Assembly (NCBI GenBank): GCA_051252005.1
Contig: JBPOEZ010000003.1
Location: forward strand, 124,001-188,000
Source of the DNA: JACOMS01 sp051252005
GTDB taxonomy: Bacteria; Pseudomonadota; Alphaproteobacteria; Caulobacterales; Maricaulaceae
Reading direction: 5' to 3'
DNA: 64,000 nt
Shown piece by piece: positions 8,256 to 15,777 of this stretch (position 1 is the stretch's first letter; each line of letters begins with the position of its first letter). Both the position numbers and the translations under genes were made by a program. Under the pieces are notes generated by a model. That model worked only from the letters and a program-made list of their open reading frames with translations, had not been told where the DNA came from and did no database searches.

Positions 8256-8963
8256 GTGATCCCCATCGTTACTCAAGAACGAAAAGTCGCTATCCAGGAT
8301 GCAGGTAAAGTCCCGGCATCACAAAATAAATTCTCCAGCTTTATGACCACTGGTCTCAAGCTTAGCTTTCAGCCAGGTCAAGTCATTTCTCCATATGGAG
8401 ATACCCGTCATTACATCTACGATATTAAAACAGGTGTCGTCGCCCTCCGTAAATGCAGCCGCGGGAAACAAAACCAGATATTTCATCTTGGGTTTCCAAA
8501 CTCACTAATAGGCTTCAACAAGACTTTTGCGTTTGATACTGAATTAAGGGCCCTTAACTACGTCACATTACGCGCCTACCTTCGATTGGATGTAGAGAAG
8601 GCACTGTCTAGATCCAACGACTTATGCGCCATTGTTCTTGCAGCTACACTCAGAGAGGCGGAGCGCTCGACAAACCATATACTAAGGATTGCAAATCAAC
8701 GCTCACAACAGAAAGTTGCTAGATTCATTCTGGAAATCTGGCAGCATGAGTCTGGACAAGACGAGACATTACTATGTTTCACTATGCCTTTGACACGCAC
8801 TGACATGGCGAATTATCTCGGTCTTACATTTGAAACAACTAGCAGGTGCTTCAGCGAGCTTAAGAAAGACAATGTAATAAAATTAGGCCGAGCCAATAAG
8901 CTCGAGACCGTATATATACAAGACTTAGATCGCCTCAACACTATAGCCAACAGCAAAGGGTAA
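8256..8963 (+). CDS. Crp/Fnr-family (FixK-like) transcriptional regulator
   Basis: The protein has 235 aa if the GTG at 8256 is the start; the first ATG (codon 30) would remove the start of the cyclic-nucleotide-binding-like fold, so the GTG or another weak start is preferred although its ribosome site is poor. The N-terminal beta-roll (about 30-115) is followed by a dimer helix and a winged helix with TRTDMANYLGLTFETTSR at 180-197. E193-xx-S196-R197 is the Fnr/FixK recognition motif that reads TTGAT half-sites. There is no N-terminal Cys cluster, so an Fnr-type iron-sulfur oxygen sensor is unlikely. A perfect TTGAT-N4-ATCAA box lies in the nearby receptor promoter. Confidence 0.85.
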   Translation: MIPIVTQERKVAIQDAGKVPASQNKFSSFMTTGLKLSFQPGQVISPYGDTRHYIYDIKTGVVALRKCSRGKQNQIFHLGFPNSLIGFNKTFAFDTELRALNYVTLRAYLRLDVEKALSRSNDLCAIVLAATLREAERSTNHILRIANQRSQQKVARFILEIWQHESGQDETLLCFTMPLTRTDMANYLGLTFETTSRCFSELKKDNVIKLGRANKLETVYIQDLDRLNTIANSKG

Positions 8964-9038
8964 ACACCACGGCGCGACATCAATGGAGCGCGCACAATTT
9001 TAAAACACTCATAAACAAACACCAAACCTGGAGCTCTT

Positions 9039-9731
9039 ATGCCTTTCACTCGCCGCAGCTTACTCTCAGGATTAACAGTCGGCCGCACTGACCGCCGGCA
9101 GATTATCAGCTTGCTCTAAAACTATCAATGCACTCCCGCGCAAGCGGATCCCATTTGATCCATTGGATTATAAAGCCAGTACAGAGGCATTTCTCAAACT
9201 CACCGGCTCCTTAGGGACTGAGATGAACAGAAAATGGTTTACTGGCAAAGTCTGCGCCTATCGTCCCGGACAGCCGACAATTCTTCTTTTTTACATGGAT
9301 GGTTTTTACCTCACGAAATACGAGGCACTGCCGAATGGGACTCATTTGGCTACTCGTTACGAAATCACAATTAAGAGAGACATTAAAATCGGAGAACTTC
9401 TGGATCGCTGGGAAAATCCAATGACAGGGCATACAAATGTCGTTGAAAACAGTGTCGGCGGACCACAAAAAAACTTTATAATGATTGGGGGTTTGATCAA
9501 CCGAAATACCCGCGAACAATCAAAAACCCCTTAGATCTCGAGTGGATGGTATTTGGGGATGACGCATGGGTGACATGGGATTTATTTTTGCGGTTTAAGA
9601 ACCCTCTACAACCCGACAAATTCCCACTTAAATCATCTGGCGAGATGCTGGACCTGGTTAATTTAACGAATTACAAAGGCAAACTGAGCGACATAGAAGA
9701 TCCGGACAGGCTTTGTCAGGTTAAGTCGTAG
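9039..9731 (+). pseudogene. Broken fourth DUF1838 Tat lipoprotein gene, truncated by IS6
   Basis: From an ATG at 9039 (GGAG upstream) the sequence encodes MPFTRRSLLSGLTV, then needs a one-base shift at about 9081 to continue as AALTAGRLSAC, restoring a Tat signal and lipobox. A DUF1838-type body follows (GELLDRWENPMTG). A second shift in a run of seven A at 9467-9473 moves the frame back, giving WMVFGDDAWVTWDL. The last codons (RLCQVKS, stop at 9731) are already read from the left end of the IS6 element that starts at 9709. The C-terminal third of the domain is lost. This is the only DUF1838 copy on the plus strand. Confidence 0.85.
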
Positions 9732-10510
9732 ATATCTGACGTTTCAGTTCTCACCGATATTATGCCACAGCAGACGACGTCACAATACACCATTCTAATT
9801 GAGCTGTTTTTCTAAATTTCCTAAGTGTGGTTCTAGAGATAAGGTGACGTCTGAGATTGAAGAGGTTGTACATTTGACCATAGGCTGAAAGCTGTTTCTG
9901 GACAGTCCTTATCGATCGGAACTTCTGCGCCTTTCGCTCTCGACGCCGAATGGGAACATGTGAGCTTTCGGCCCGGTTGTTCTTACGGCCCCCGACATCC
10001 TGTAGATGTTTCATGCCTAGAATTTTGAGGGCGACGCCGTATGAACCCAATTTATCCGTCACAATACGCTCTGGTCTTATGCCTTGGTTTTTCAAGAGTT
10101 TGCGCAATAGTCTCAGAGCAGCCTTCGTGTTTCGTCGGGCTTGAACGACAACATCCAGCACAGTGCCTTCATCATCAACCGCTCGCCAAAGGTAGACCAT
10201 CTTGCCATTTATCTTTGTGTATACTTCATCGAGATGCCAGATACCGGAAGGCCTATCGCTCCTGCACTTAATCCGCTTTGCGTAAATACGGCCGAACTTA
10301 TCTACCCATTGCCGTACAGTTTCATAAGAAACATCTACACCTCGTTCAGCCATGAGCTCTTCAACATCACGAAAACTCAGATTGAAACGAAAATACATCC
10401 AAACCGCACGGCTGATAATATCAGAATGGAAACGATGGCGATGATAAATTGAGGCTTTCATACCATATTATTGCATCAGATTAAAAACTCGCCGTTAACC
10501 TGACAAAGCC
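9709..10510 (-). mobile_element. IS6-family element, copy 1 (802 bp, complete)
   Basis: Perfect 16-bp terminal inverted repeats, GGCTTTGTCAGGTTAA at 9709-9724 and its complement at 10495-10510, frame one transposase gene. The flanking 8-mers (TCCGGACA left, TCATAACA right) do not match, so no target duplication remains; this suggests recombination or an IS-driven deletion after insertion. It truncates the DUF1838 pseudogene. Confidence 0.92.
9760..10461 (-). CDS. IS6-family DDE transposase (copy 1)
   Basis: An intact 233-aa transposase, the normal size for the IS6/IS26 family. It has an N-terminal helix-turn-helix region (FRDVEELMAERGVDVSYETV) and a DDE domain with HLDEVYTKINGK (first Asp), TDKLGSY (second Asp) and NNRAESSH (Glu). 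It lies inside the 802-bp element with perfect ends, so this copy may still be active and could act on the other copies in the window. Confidence 0.93.
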   Translation of the reverse strand: MKASIYHRHRFHSDIISRAVWMYFRFNLSFRDVEELMAERGVDVSYETVRQWVDKFGRIYAKRIKCRSDRPSGIWHLDEVYTKINGKMVYLWRAVDDEGTVLDVVVQARRNTKAALRLLRKLLKNQGIRPERIVTDKLGSYGVALKILGMKHLQDVGGRKNNRAESSHVPIRRRERKAQKFRSIRTVQKQLSAYGQMYNLFNLRRHLISRTTLRKFRKTAQLEWCIVTSSAVA

Positions 10511-10616
10511 TCATAACATGGCTTTCGGGAGCTTTACTAAAGCATGCCCGCAAAGGCACTAGACCCGCAAGCTCAACGATCATTTTGGAGCTGATCGGGC
10601 GATTACTCATACCGAT

Positions 10617-11606
10617 CTACTTATTACAAATTCTGCGCCCATCTTTTACGTAACATCTCAGCGGAGTGTTATCGCGGATCGTTTTCTGGCGCTGACAGGT
10701 TTCATCACACCAGTTAGAGTTTGAAGATGCCGACGGAGCAACAGGCGGCGAATAGCGAGGCGCAATACTGGCTAGTTCCGCTTTAATCTGGTCGTTAAAC
10801 GCAACTGGCACAGAATTGCAGGCGCGATTATTACTCCGGGATGCGGCTTCAAACATGAGCCACCAGCGCTCGCCCCATTCACCTGAATTCCGCCCTTGGG
10901 TTGATTTCATACGGCGTATCAGCTCATTACAAACGTCGTCAGAAGCGGATGTCAGGGGTGTCAGCCGCCTCAAAGCGGACTGATGCTCAGCATAGCTAGC
11001 CGTTACGGGCGGCAAATTGCTCTGTAGCTTCGGCGTGAATGTGGGTTCGGCCACAGCTTTAGGTTTTAGCTTTGGTGCATTCTTTTTAAGGACTGCACAT
11101 TCCCAATCTTCGACACCAAACCCTGACATTTTCGTCCCAACCAGACGGTATGACTTATCACTCTTCGGAGCACTGTTTGGCACAATAGACAGCTCATAAA
11201 AGTCCTTGCTGGCATCACCCCATTCCGCCCAATCTGGCAAAGGATCGAAGGTCGCGTCGGTCAGTTGGTCAAGTTTAATTTTTGCAGTTTCCTTAACGTT
11301 ATCAGGCAACAGCGTACCAACCATTACAATGTTAGAATGATAAAGCTTTCCTTCCAGATTAGCTGCGGTTTGGAAACGCGCGACTACATCATTGACGTTG
11401 AAGTTCATGGAAAGAAGGTGATTCATCGGTACGCCGGTGTCATATCGAGGTGTCGCCTTACAGTTCCATTGGTCGGGCGATTTGACGCTTTGTACATAGG
11501 CCACACGCATCTCTGCTTCCCCAAGTTGCAGTTCCGTTTGTGCTTTGCTATTCGGCGCAGCTCCGAAAGCAAGCAGAGCCATGAACGCTGATAGACTTCT
11601 AATCAT
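10617..11606 (-). CDS. Exported hypothetical protein
   Basis: The protein has 329 aa from an ATG at 11606 with GGAG 9 nt upstream; a TTG at 11621 is a weaker alternative. Residues 1-22 form a Sec signal peptide ending near NSKA. The mature part is Cys-containing (for example DWECAVL, DVCNELIRR and a C-terminal WCDETCQRQ plus LRCYVKDGRRICNK), suggesting disulfides in the periplasm. I do not recognise a family. It stands alone between IS6 copies 1 and 2, so it is probably cargo left by IS rearrangement. Confidence 0.65.
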   Translation of the reverse strand: MIRSLSAFMALLAFGAAPNSKAQTELQLGEAEMRVAYVQSVKSPDQWNCKATPRYDTGVPMNHLLSMNFNVNDVVARFQTAANLEGKLYHSNIVMVGTLLPDNVKETAKIKLDQLTDATFDPLPDWAEWGDASKDFYELSIVPNSAPKSDKSYRLVGTKMSGFGVEDWECAVLKKNAPKLKPKAVAEPTFTPKLQSNLPPVTASYAEHQSALRRLTPLTSASDDVCNELIRRMKSTQGRNSGEWGERWWLMFEAASRSNNRACNSVPVAFNDQIKAELASIAPRYSPPVAPSASSNSNWCDETCQRQKTIRDNTPLRCYVKDGRRICNK

Positions 11607-11689
11607 GACCCTAGTCTCCAAGAGTAAACGTGCTTCAACGACAAAAATTTAATACAGGGTAGGATGTCGGTCAAGGTTAAACGTCAAGG

Positions 11690-12491
11690 GGCTTTGTCAC
11701 GGTAATATCCGTTTTCAGACAATCCGCTAAGCTACAACGCTGAAAACCTCAACTTACACCCGTCACCGCTTCCATCCCGATGTGATAAAACGGGCAATCT
11801 GGATGTATCTCAGGTTCATTTTGAGCTTCCGGGATGTAGAGTAACTGATGATCGAACGCGGCGTCGATGTTTCCCACGAAACGATCCGAAGGTAGATTGA
11901 AAAGTTTGGATCAACATACGCAAAACGGATAAAGGCCCGATCATAAAGTCCCTCACCTGTCTGGCATTTGGATGAGGTCTATACCAAAGTAAATGGCAAG
12001 ATGGTTTATCTTTGGAGAACCGTTGATGACGAAGGAACTGTGCTTGATGTCGTGGTTCAACGCAGTAGAAATACAAAAGCGGCCACGCGTTTACTGCGTA
12101 AACTGCTGAGAAACCAAGGCATCAAACCCACTCGTATCGTTAAGGATAGACTTGCTTCTTACGGTGCGGCACTCAAATTGTTAAGCCTGAAACATCTTCA
12201 AGATGTCGGCGGAAGAAAGAACTATCGAGCTGAGTGCTCCCATGTTCCAATCCGAAGACGAGAACGAAACGCACAAAACTTCAGATCTGTTGGGAACGTT
12301 CAAAAACTGCTTTCAGCCCACGGCCAAATCTACAATCTCTTCAATCACCGACGTCACCTCATCTCAAGAAATACACTTCGGAAATTTCGAGCCCAAGCAC
12401 AAATCATATGGAACCTAGTAACGGCAACAGCCTGCGCCTAATACGCTAATACGCGGAAAACTGCGGCTCGTTCAGTTAACGTGACAAAGCC
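11690..12491 (+). mobile_element. IS6-family element, copy 2 (802 bp, decayed)
   Basis: Ends GGCTTTGTCACGGTAA (11690-11705) and TTAACGTGACAAAGCC (12476-12491) match in 15 of 16 positions when inverted, and the length is again 802 bp. Flanking 8-mers differ (CGTCAAGG, CTCTCTCA). The element is opposite in orientation to copies 1, 3 and 4 and its transposase is disrupted. Confidence 0.88.
11740..12441 (+). pseudogene. IS6-family transposase with start loss and three stops
   Basis: Aligned to the intact copies, codon 1 is CTG instead of ATG (11740). Three in-frame stops fall in the N-terminal part: after FRDVE, after ETIRR and after KARS. From about 11968 the frame is open to 12441 and keeps all DDE residues (HLDEVYTK, KDRLASY, NYRAECSH). 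No length change occurred, so the decay is by point mutation only. Confidence 0.88.
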
Positions 12492-12925
12492 CTCTCTCAT
12501 GCTAAACATCTGTCATAACAATATATGTTCATGAAAAGCCACTCCATCGACGCCGCATTGAAATTATCAGCGAGAGTAAGTTCTCACTCTTTAGTACCCA
12601 ATAAATAAACTGCATGTGACTTACACTAAATATTGTAAAACTGGTATATTCTCTGACTCAGTCTCCACCTTTGATGCAGTTGTTACCAGCCCAAACTTGG
12701 TCCTTTTTCGATGAGTTTTGCCCCCAATCAACTACGACGCCTGTCATGGTCGTGTCGGCAAGCCATCCAATTTGGCGATGCATCATCGTGTTTGTCGTCG
12801 CAGATCTTGCACATATCATGACCAAATTAATCGTCGCAATTATTGCGCCTTTCATTAGGTTAATGTGACAAAACCCAGAGGCGATTTTAAAGCTTGGCAG
12901 AGCCAGTTAAATTCACGAAGTCTCT
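12492..12925. other. 434-bp stretch without a supported gene; one IS6 end remnant
   Basis: No gene was recognised here. Two overlapping 65-aa frames on opposite strands (12658-12868) lack family features. Near the right side TTAATGTGACAAAACC (12860-12875) matches the IS6 right end in most positions, showing that another copy once ended here. Confidence 0.5.
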
Positions 12926-13981
12926 CTAGCGACGAGCGCTGACGACATACCAAGGCATTGATCCCGCAGCCGCGTGAAGATATTCACCGCAAATTAAATC
13001 CTCAGAAAAACCGGCGTTTCTAAACAATTGCGGCAAGTCAGCGTTAGCGAAGTCAAACCAAAATGGCTCATTGTTGTTATCTCGTTGCCACTCCGAAACA
13101 AAACGCATAAAATCATCTAAACGCTCAGTCTGTATGGGAACATCTTGATGGACACACACTCCCTTTGGGCGCAATAAGCGAAAACACTCTTTTGCTATTT
13201 CCTCCATATGGTCACCCGCAACCTCATGAAACATATTGTGGCTGATGATAAGGTCAAAGGATTCATCATCAAATGGTGTGTTTCCAGCGTCCGCTTGATG
13301 AAATGTAACATGCCCACCGTACATGTGGGTACGCACATTGGCATAATTTAACATCCCAACCGATAAATCTATAGCATGTATTTCGGCACCTGAAAATTCA
13401 CGAGCATAATCCGCAGTCTGGCCTCCTGCGGAGCATCCCATTTCTAGGATCCGAAGCGGATTCAAACTAGGGAAATGCTCTTTAATGTGAGCGATAATTC
13501 GCTCACCTTTTGAATCGGTTTTTGAAATGCCCTGTCCTAGAGCATAAATATTGCCTCCGGCCTCATAAAGAATTCCCGCAGCAAGGTCGCCTGGAAAACG
13601 TTCTAACATATACCCACCAGGTTGCCCATGAATGTTCGTTTGAAATTGATAGGAAGGAATATTTTTCGTGTCAGTTTTTATGTGAGAGATTTTGACCGTC
13701 TCGCTGGCTTTACGAATTCTGTCATAGTCATTATCTATTTGTTGGGCTAGAATACTCCACATACGCTCTTGTGAGGCAATATTGAACTCAGACCAAAGTT
13801 GATACACTGGAGTTTCTTCAATTTCTCTCGATGCAGCAGCGCCTAGCTCACCAAATTTTACCTTTAGTTTCCTTTGAAAAACCTTAGCAATCGCTTTTTT
13901 TGAGGCAAGCACAGCTAACCGCCGACTCATTCCCTCAGCATTTGTTAGTGGCTGCAAGGCATGCACATCATTACGTGCCAT
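12926..13981 (-). CDS. Class I SAM-dependent methyltransferase
   Basis: The protein has 351 aa. Residues 1-170 form an N-terminal extension without recognised motif. Then comes a Rossmann methyltransferase domain: motif I ILEMGCSAGG at 178-187, an acidic ribose-binding position in IHAIDLS, and a motif IV-like DLIISHNMFHEV, with a LLRPKGV motif after it. Its ATG overlaps the stop of the transporter gene by one base (TAATG), so translation is coupled. Small-molecule methylation in the same pathway as the transporter is likely; the acceptor is unknown. Confidence 0.8.
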   Translation of the reverse strand: MARNDVHALQPLTNAEGMSRRLAVLASKKAIAKVFQRKLKVKFGELGAAASREIEETPVYQLWSEFNIASQERMWSILAQQIDNDYDRIRKASETVKISHIKTDTKNIPSYQFQTNIHGQPGGYMLERFPGDLAAGILYEAGGNIYALGQGISKTDSKGERIIAHIKEHFPSLNPLRILEMGCSAGGQTADYAREFSGAEIHAIDLSVGMLNYANVRTHMYGGHVTFHQADAGNTPFDDESFDLIISHNMFHEVAGDHMEEIAKECFRLLRPKGVCVHQDVPIQTERLDDFMRFVSEWQRDNNNEPFWFDFANADLPQLFRNAGFSEDLICGEYLHAAAGSMPWYVVSARR

Positions 13982-15360
13982 TAATTATCTCCTACACCAA
14001 TTGACGGCCGTGCGGGGGAGCACCCTATATCTGATATGATGGTTTCAGTTAGTTTGTAACGATACAGGAACACAATACTAGCAAAGAAGAAAACGGAAGG
14101 AATGAAACTTGAGCTTAGCGCTATCGAAAACAAAGCACTGTCCGACTGCTCAACGACTTTTCCCTGGGACCCAGCAACATATCCCATTAGGCCCAAGAAG
14201 ATTCCGGTAATTGCCGCGCCAACCGCGTAAGATATTTTCTCGGCAAAAGTATATGCACCGGCATAAATACCCTCACGGTTATCGCCGGTCCGCGCACCGT
14301 CGTAAGCAATTGTATCTGGTAGAAGGGATTGCAACATTAACGTTAACCCGCTCCCAGCTATCCCCATTAACGCGCCACGAAGATACACACCCCATTGAGG
14401 GTCCGTTTTGTTAATAAAGAACCATGAGGCCGTTATTGCGGCATAAATGAAAAGGCTAAGCATAGCCGTAATGCGCTTATCAAGATGGCGCGCAAGTTTT
14501 AACCAGAAAGGTAGAGACAGTAATCCACATATAGACATCACTGTTATTAACTTCCCTAACGCATAGTAACTTAAGCCCAAGTTCGTGGTCATGTAGAATG
14601 CAATTGCGGATTGAAAGAACGCGGTACCCGTCAAAACACAAAACTTTGCGCCAAGCAAAGTTAAGAAAGGCTTGTTTTGAGTTATAGCTTGAAATTGCTC
14701 AATGAGGCTATACTGCCTCTTTGCGCGCTTAGTAAATTTGGCCTTGGCTGTAGAGAAGAAGCTGATGAGACCCGCGGCTAATACCAAGCCCGCCAAAACC
14801 CAAGCTAAAGCCGCATGACCTTCAAGGCCACCTCCAAACATAGCTACAAGAACAGGTCCAAACCCAATGGCAAGCAATTGGCCGACCGCTATTCCCCCAA
14901 CTCGAAAGGACATGAGGAACGAACGTTCATGATATTGCTCAGTCATTTCCGCCGGCATTGCAAGATAGGGGACGTTAAATACTGTATACGCCGCAGAGAA
15001 CCACAGCAGCCCGAACAATACGTAGCCAGGAGACCCAATAGCCCATGCCGGCGGCGAAAACAGTATCAACAACGAAGCTGCGCACATGAAACTACCGAGC
15101 AACAAATAGGGGCGTCGACGACCAATTTTTGAATTTGTCCGATCACTGATCATCCCCATTAACGGGTCAGTCAACGCATCAAATATCTTAGCAACGCCGA
15201 GAAGTGTTCCGGCCAAGATAATTGCTATACCCATATAATCCGTTACAAATTTCAAAAACAGAACGTTTTTTACATTAAACAGGATAGCAATATTAATGGT
15301 GCCGATGCCCCAACCTAGACCCAATAAAAAAGGGATCTTGGCGTCATTAGAATCGGACAT
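13981..15360 (-). CDS. GPH-family (MelB-like) major facilitator transporter
   Basis: The protein has 459 aa with about 12 membrane segments. The N-terminal half has the glycoside-pentoside-hexuronide:cation symporter signature, DALTDPLMGMISDRTNSKIG followed by RRRPYLLLG. The start at 15360 (MSDSNDAK) follows the upstream stop by 19 bp; ATGs at 15402 and 15387 would overlap that gene. The family imports sugars and glycosides with Na+ or H+, but many members in TonB-receptor clusters carry other organic compounds. It sits between a small unknown gene and the methyltransferase in one transcription unit. Confidence 0.87.
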   Translation of the reverse strand: MSDSNDAKIPFLLGLGWGIGTINIAILFNVKNVLFLKFVTDYMGIAIILAGTLLGVAKIFDALTDPLMGMISDRTNSKIGRRRPYLLLGSFMCAASLLILFSPPAWAIGSPGYVLFGLLWFSAAYTVFNVPYLAMPAEMTEQYHERSFLMSFRVGGIAVGQLLAIGFGPVLVAMFGGGLEGHAALAWVLAGLVLAAGLISFFSTAKAKFTKRAKRQYSLIEQFQAITQNKPFLTLLGAKFCVLTGTAFFQSAIAFYMTTNLGLSYYALGKLITVMSICGLLSLPFWLKLARHLDKRITAMLSLFIYAAITASWFFINKTDPQWGVYLRGALMGIAGSGLTLMLQSLLPDTIAYDGARTGDNREGIYAGAYTFAEKISYAVGAAITGIFLGLMGYVAGSQGKVVEQSDSALFSIALSSSFIPSVFFFASIVFLYRYKLTETIISDIGCSPARPSIGVGDN

Positions 15361-15379
15361 ACGTGGAGTACTTTCTTTA

Positions 15380-15676
15380 TTAAATAGCATCGATTGCATC
15401 ACTCAAACGTTTAAAGGTTTCTTCATAAAATTCAGTATGGCGCGCTAACTGCACTTCAATGTCACTATCTTCCAACTCGAAAGCGTTCACATTGTCTTGG
15501 GTCACATCCCGGCCTTGCTGTATTAACCTCATCCCAATTACGAGCCTGTCACGCTCCACACAAACTTGTTCAGCAAGCAATAAAACCTCAGCGGTCAAGA
15601 TACCGGTTATTCCCGCAGAGCCTTTGGCGTGATCTTGCAAACATATTTCTTCAAGCGTTTCTATAATTTTCTGCAC
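15380..15676 (-). CDS. Small hypothetical protein
   Basis: The protein has 98 aa, is mostly helical and has no signal or membrane segment. It contains LLAEQVCVERDRLVIGMRLI and an acidic NAFELEDSDIEVQL stretch. No family was recognised. It opens the unit that continues with the GPH transporter and the methyltransferase; the spacing of 19 bp and the same strand support a real gene. Confidence 0.6.
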   Translation of the reverse strand: MQKIIETLEEICLQDHAKGSAGITGILTAEVLLLAEQVCVERDRLVIGMRLIQQGRDVTQDNVNAFELEDSDIEVQLARHTEFYEETFKRLSDAIDAI

Positions 15677-15777
15677 GAAAATCTTTCTCTGGTTGAATTG
15701 TAAGGGAGTGAAGAGGGTTCAGCCACACGACCAAATCCTCTCTACGTGAAAGTCTAAAATTCGGGGCAAGTCTAGAC

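Noticed and set aside
8813..9088. 91-aa minus-strand frame opposite the end of the Crp/Fnr-type gene
   Set aside because: Antisense to a well supported gene and to the start of the DUF1838 pseudogene; no recognisable features.
12658..12868. Two overlapping 65-aa frames on opposite strands
   Set aside because: Mirror-image frames of similar length with no ribosome site; typical chance pair.
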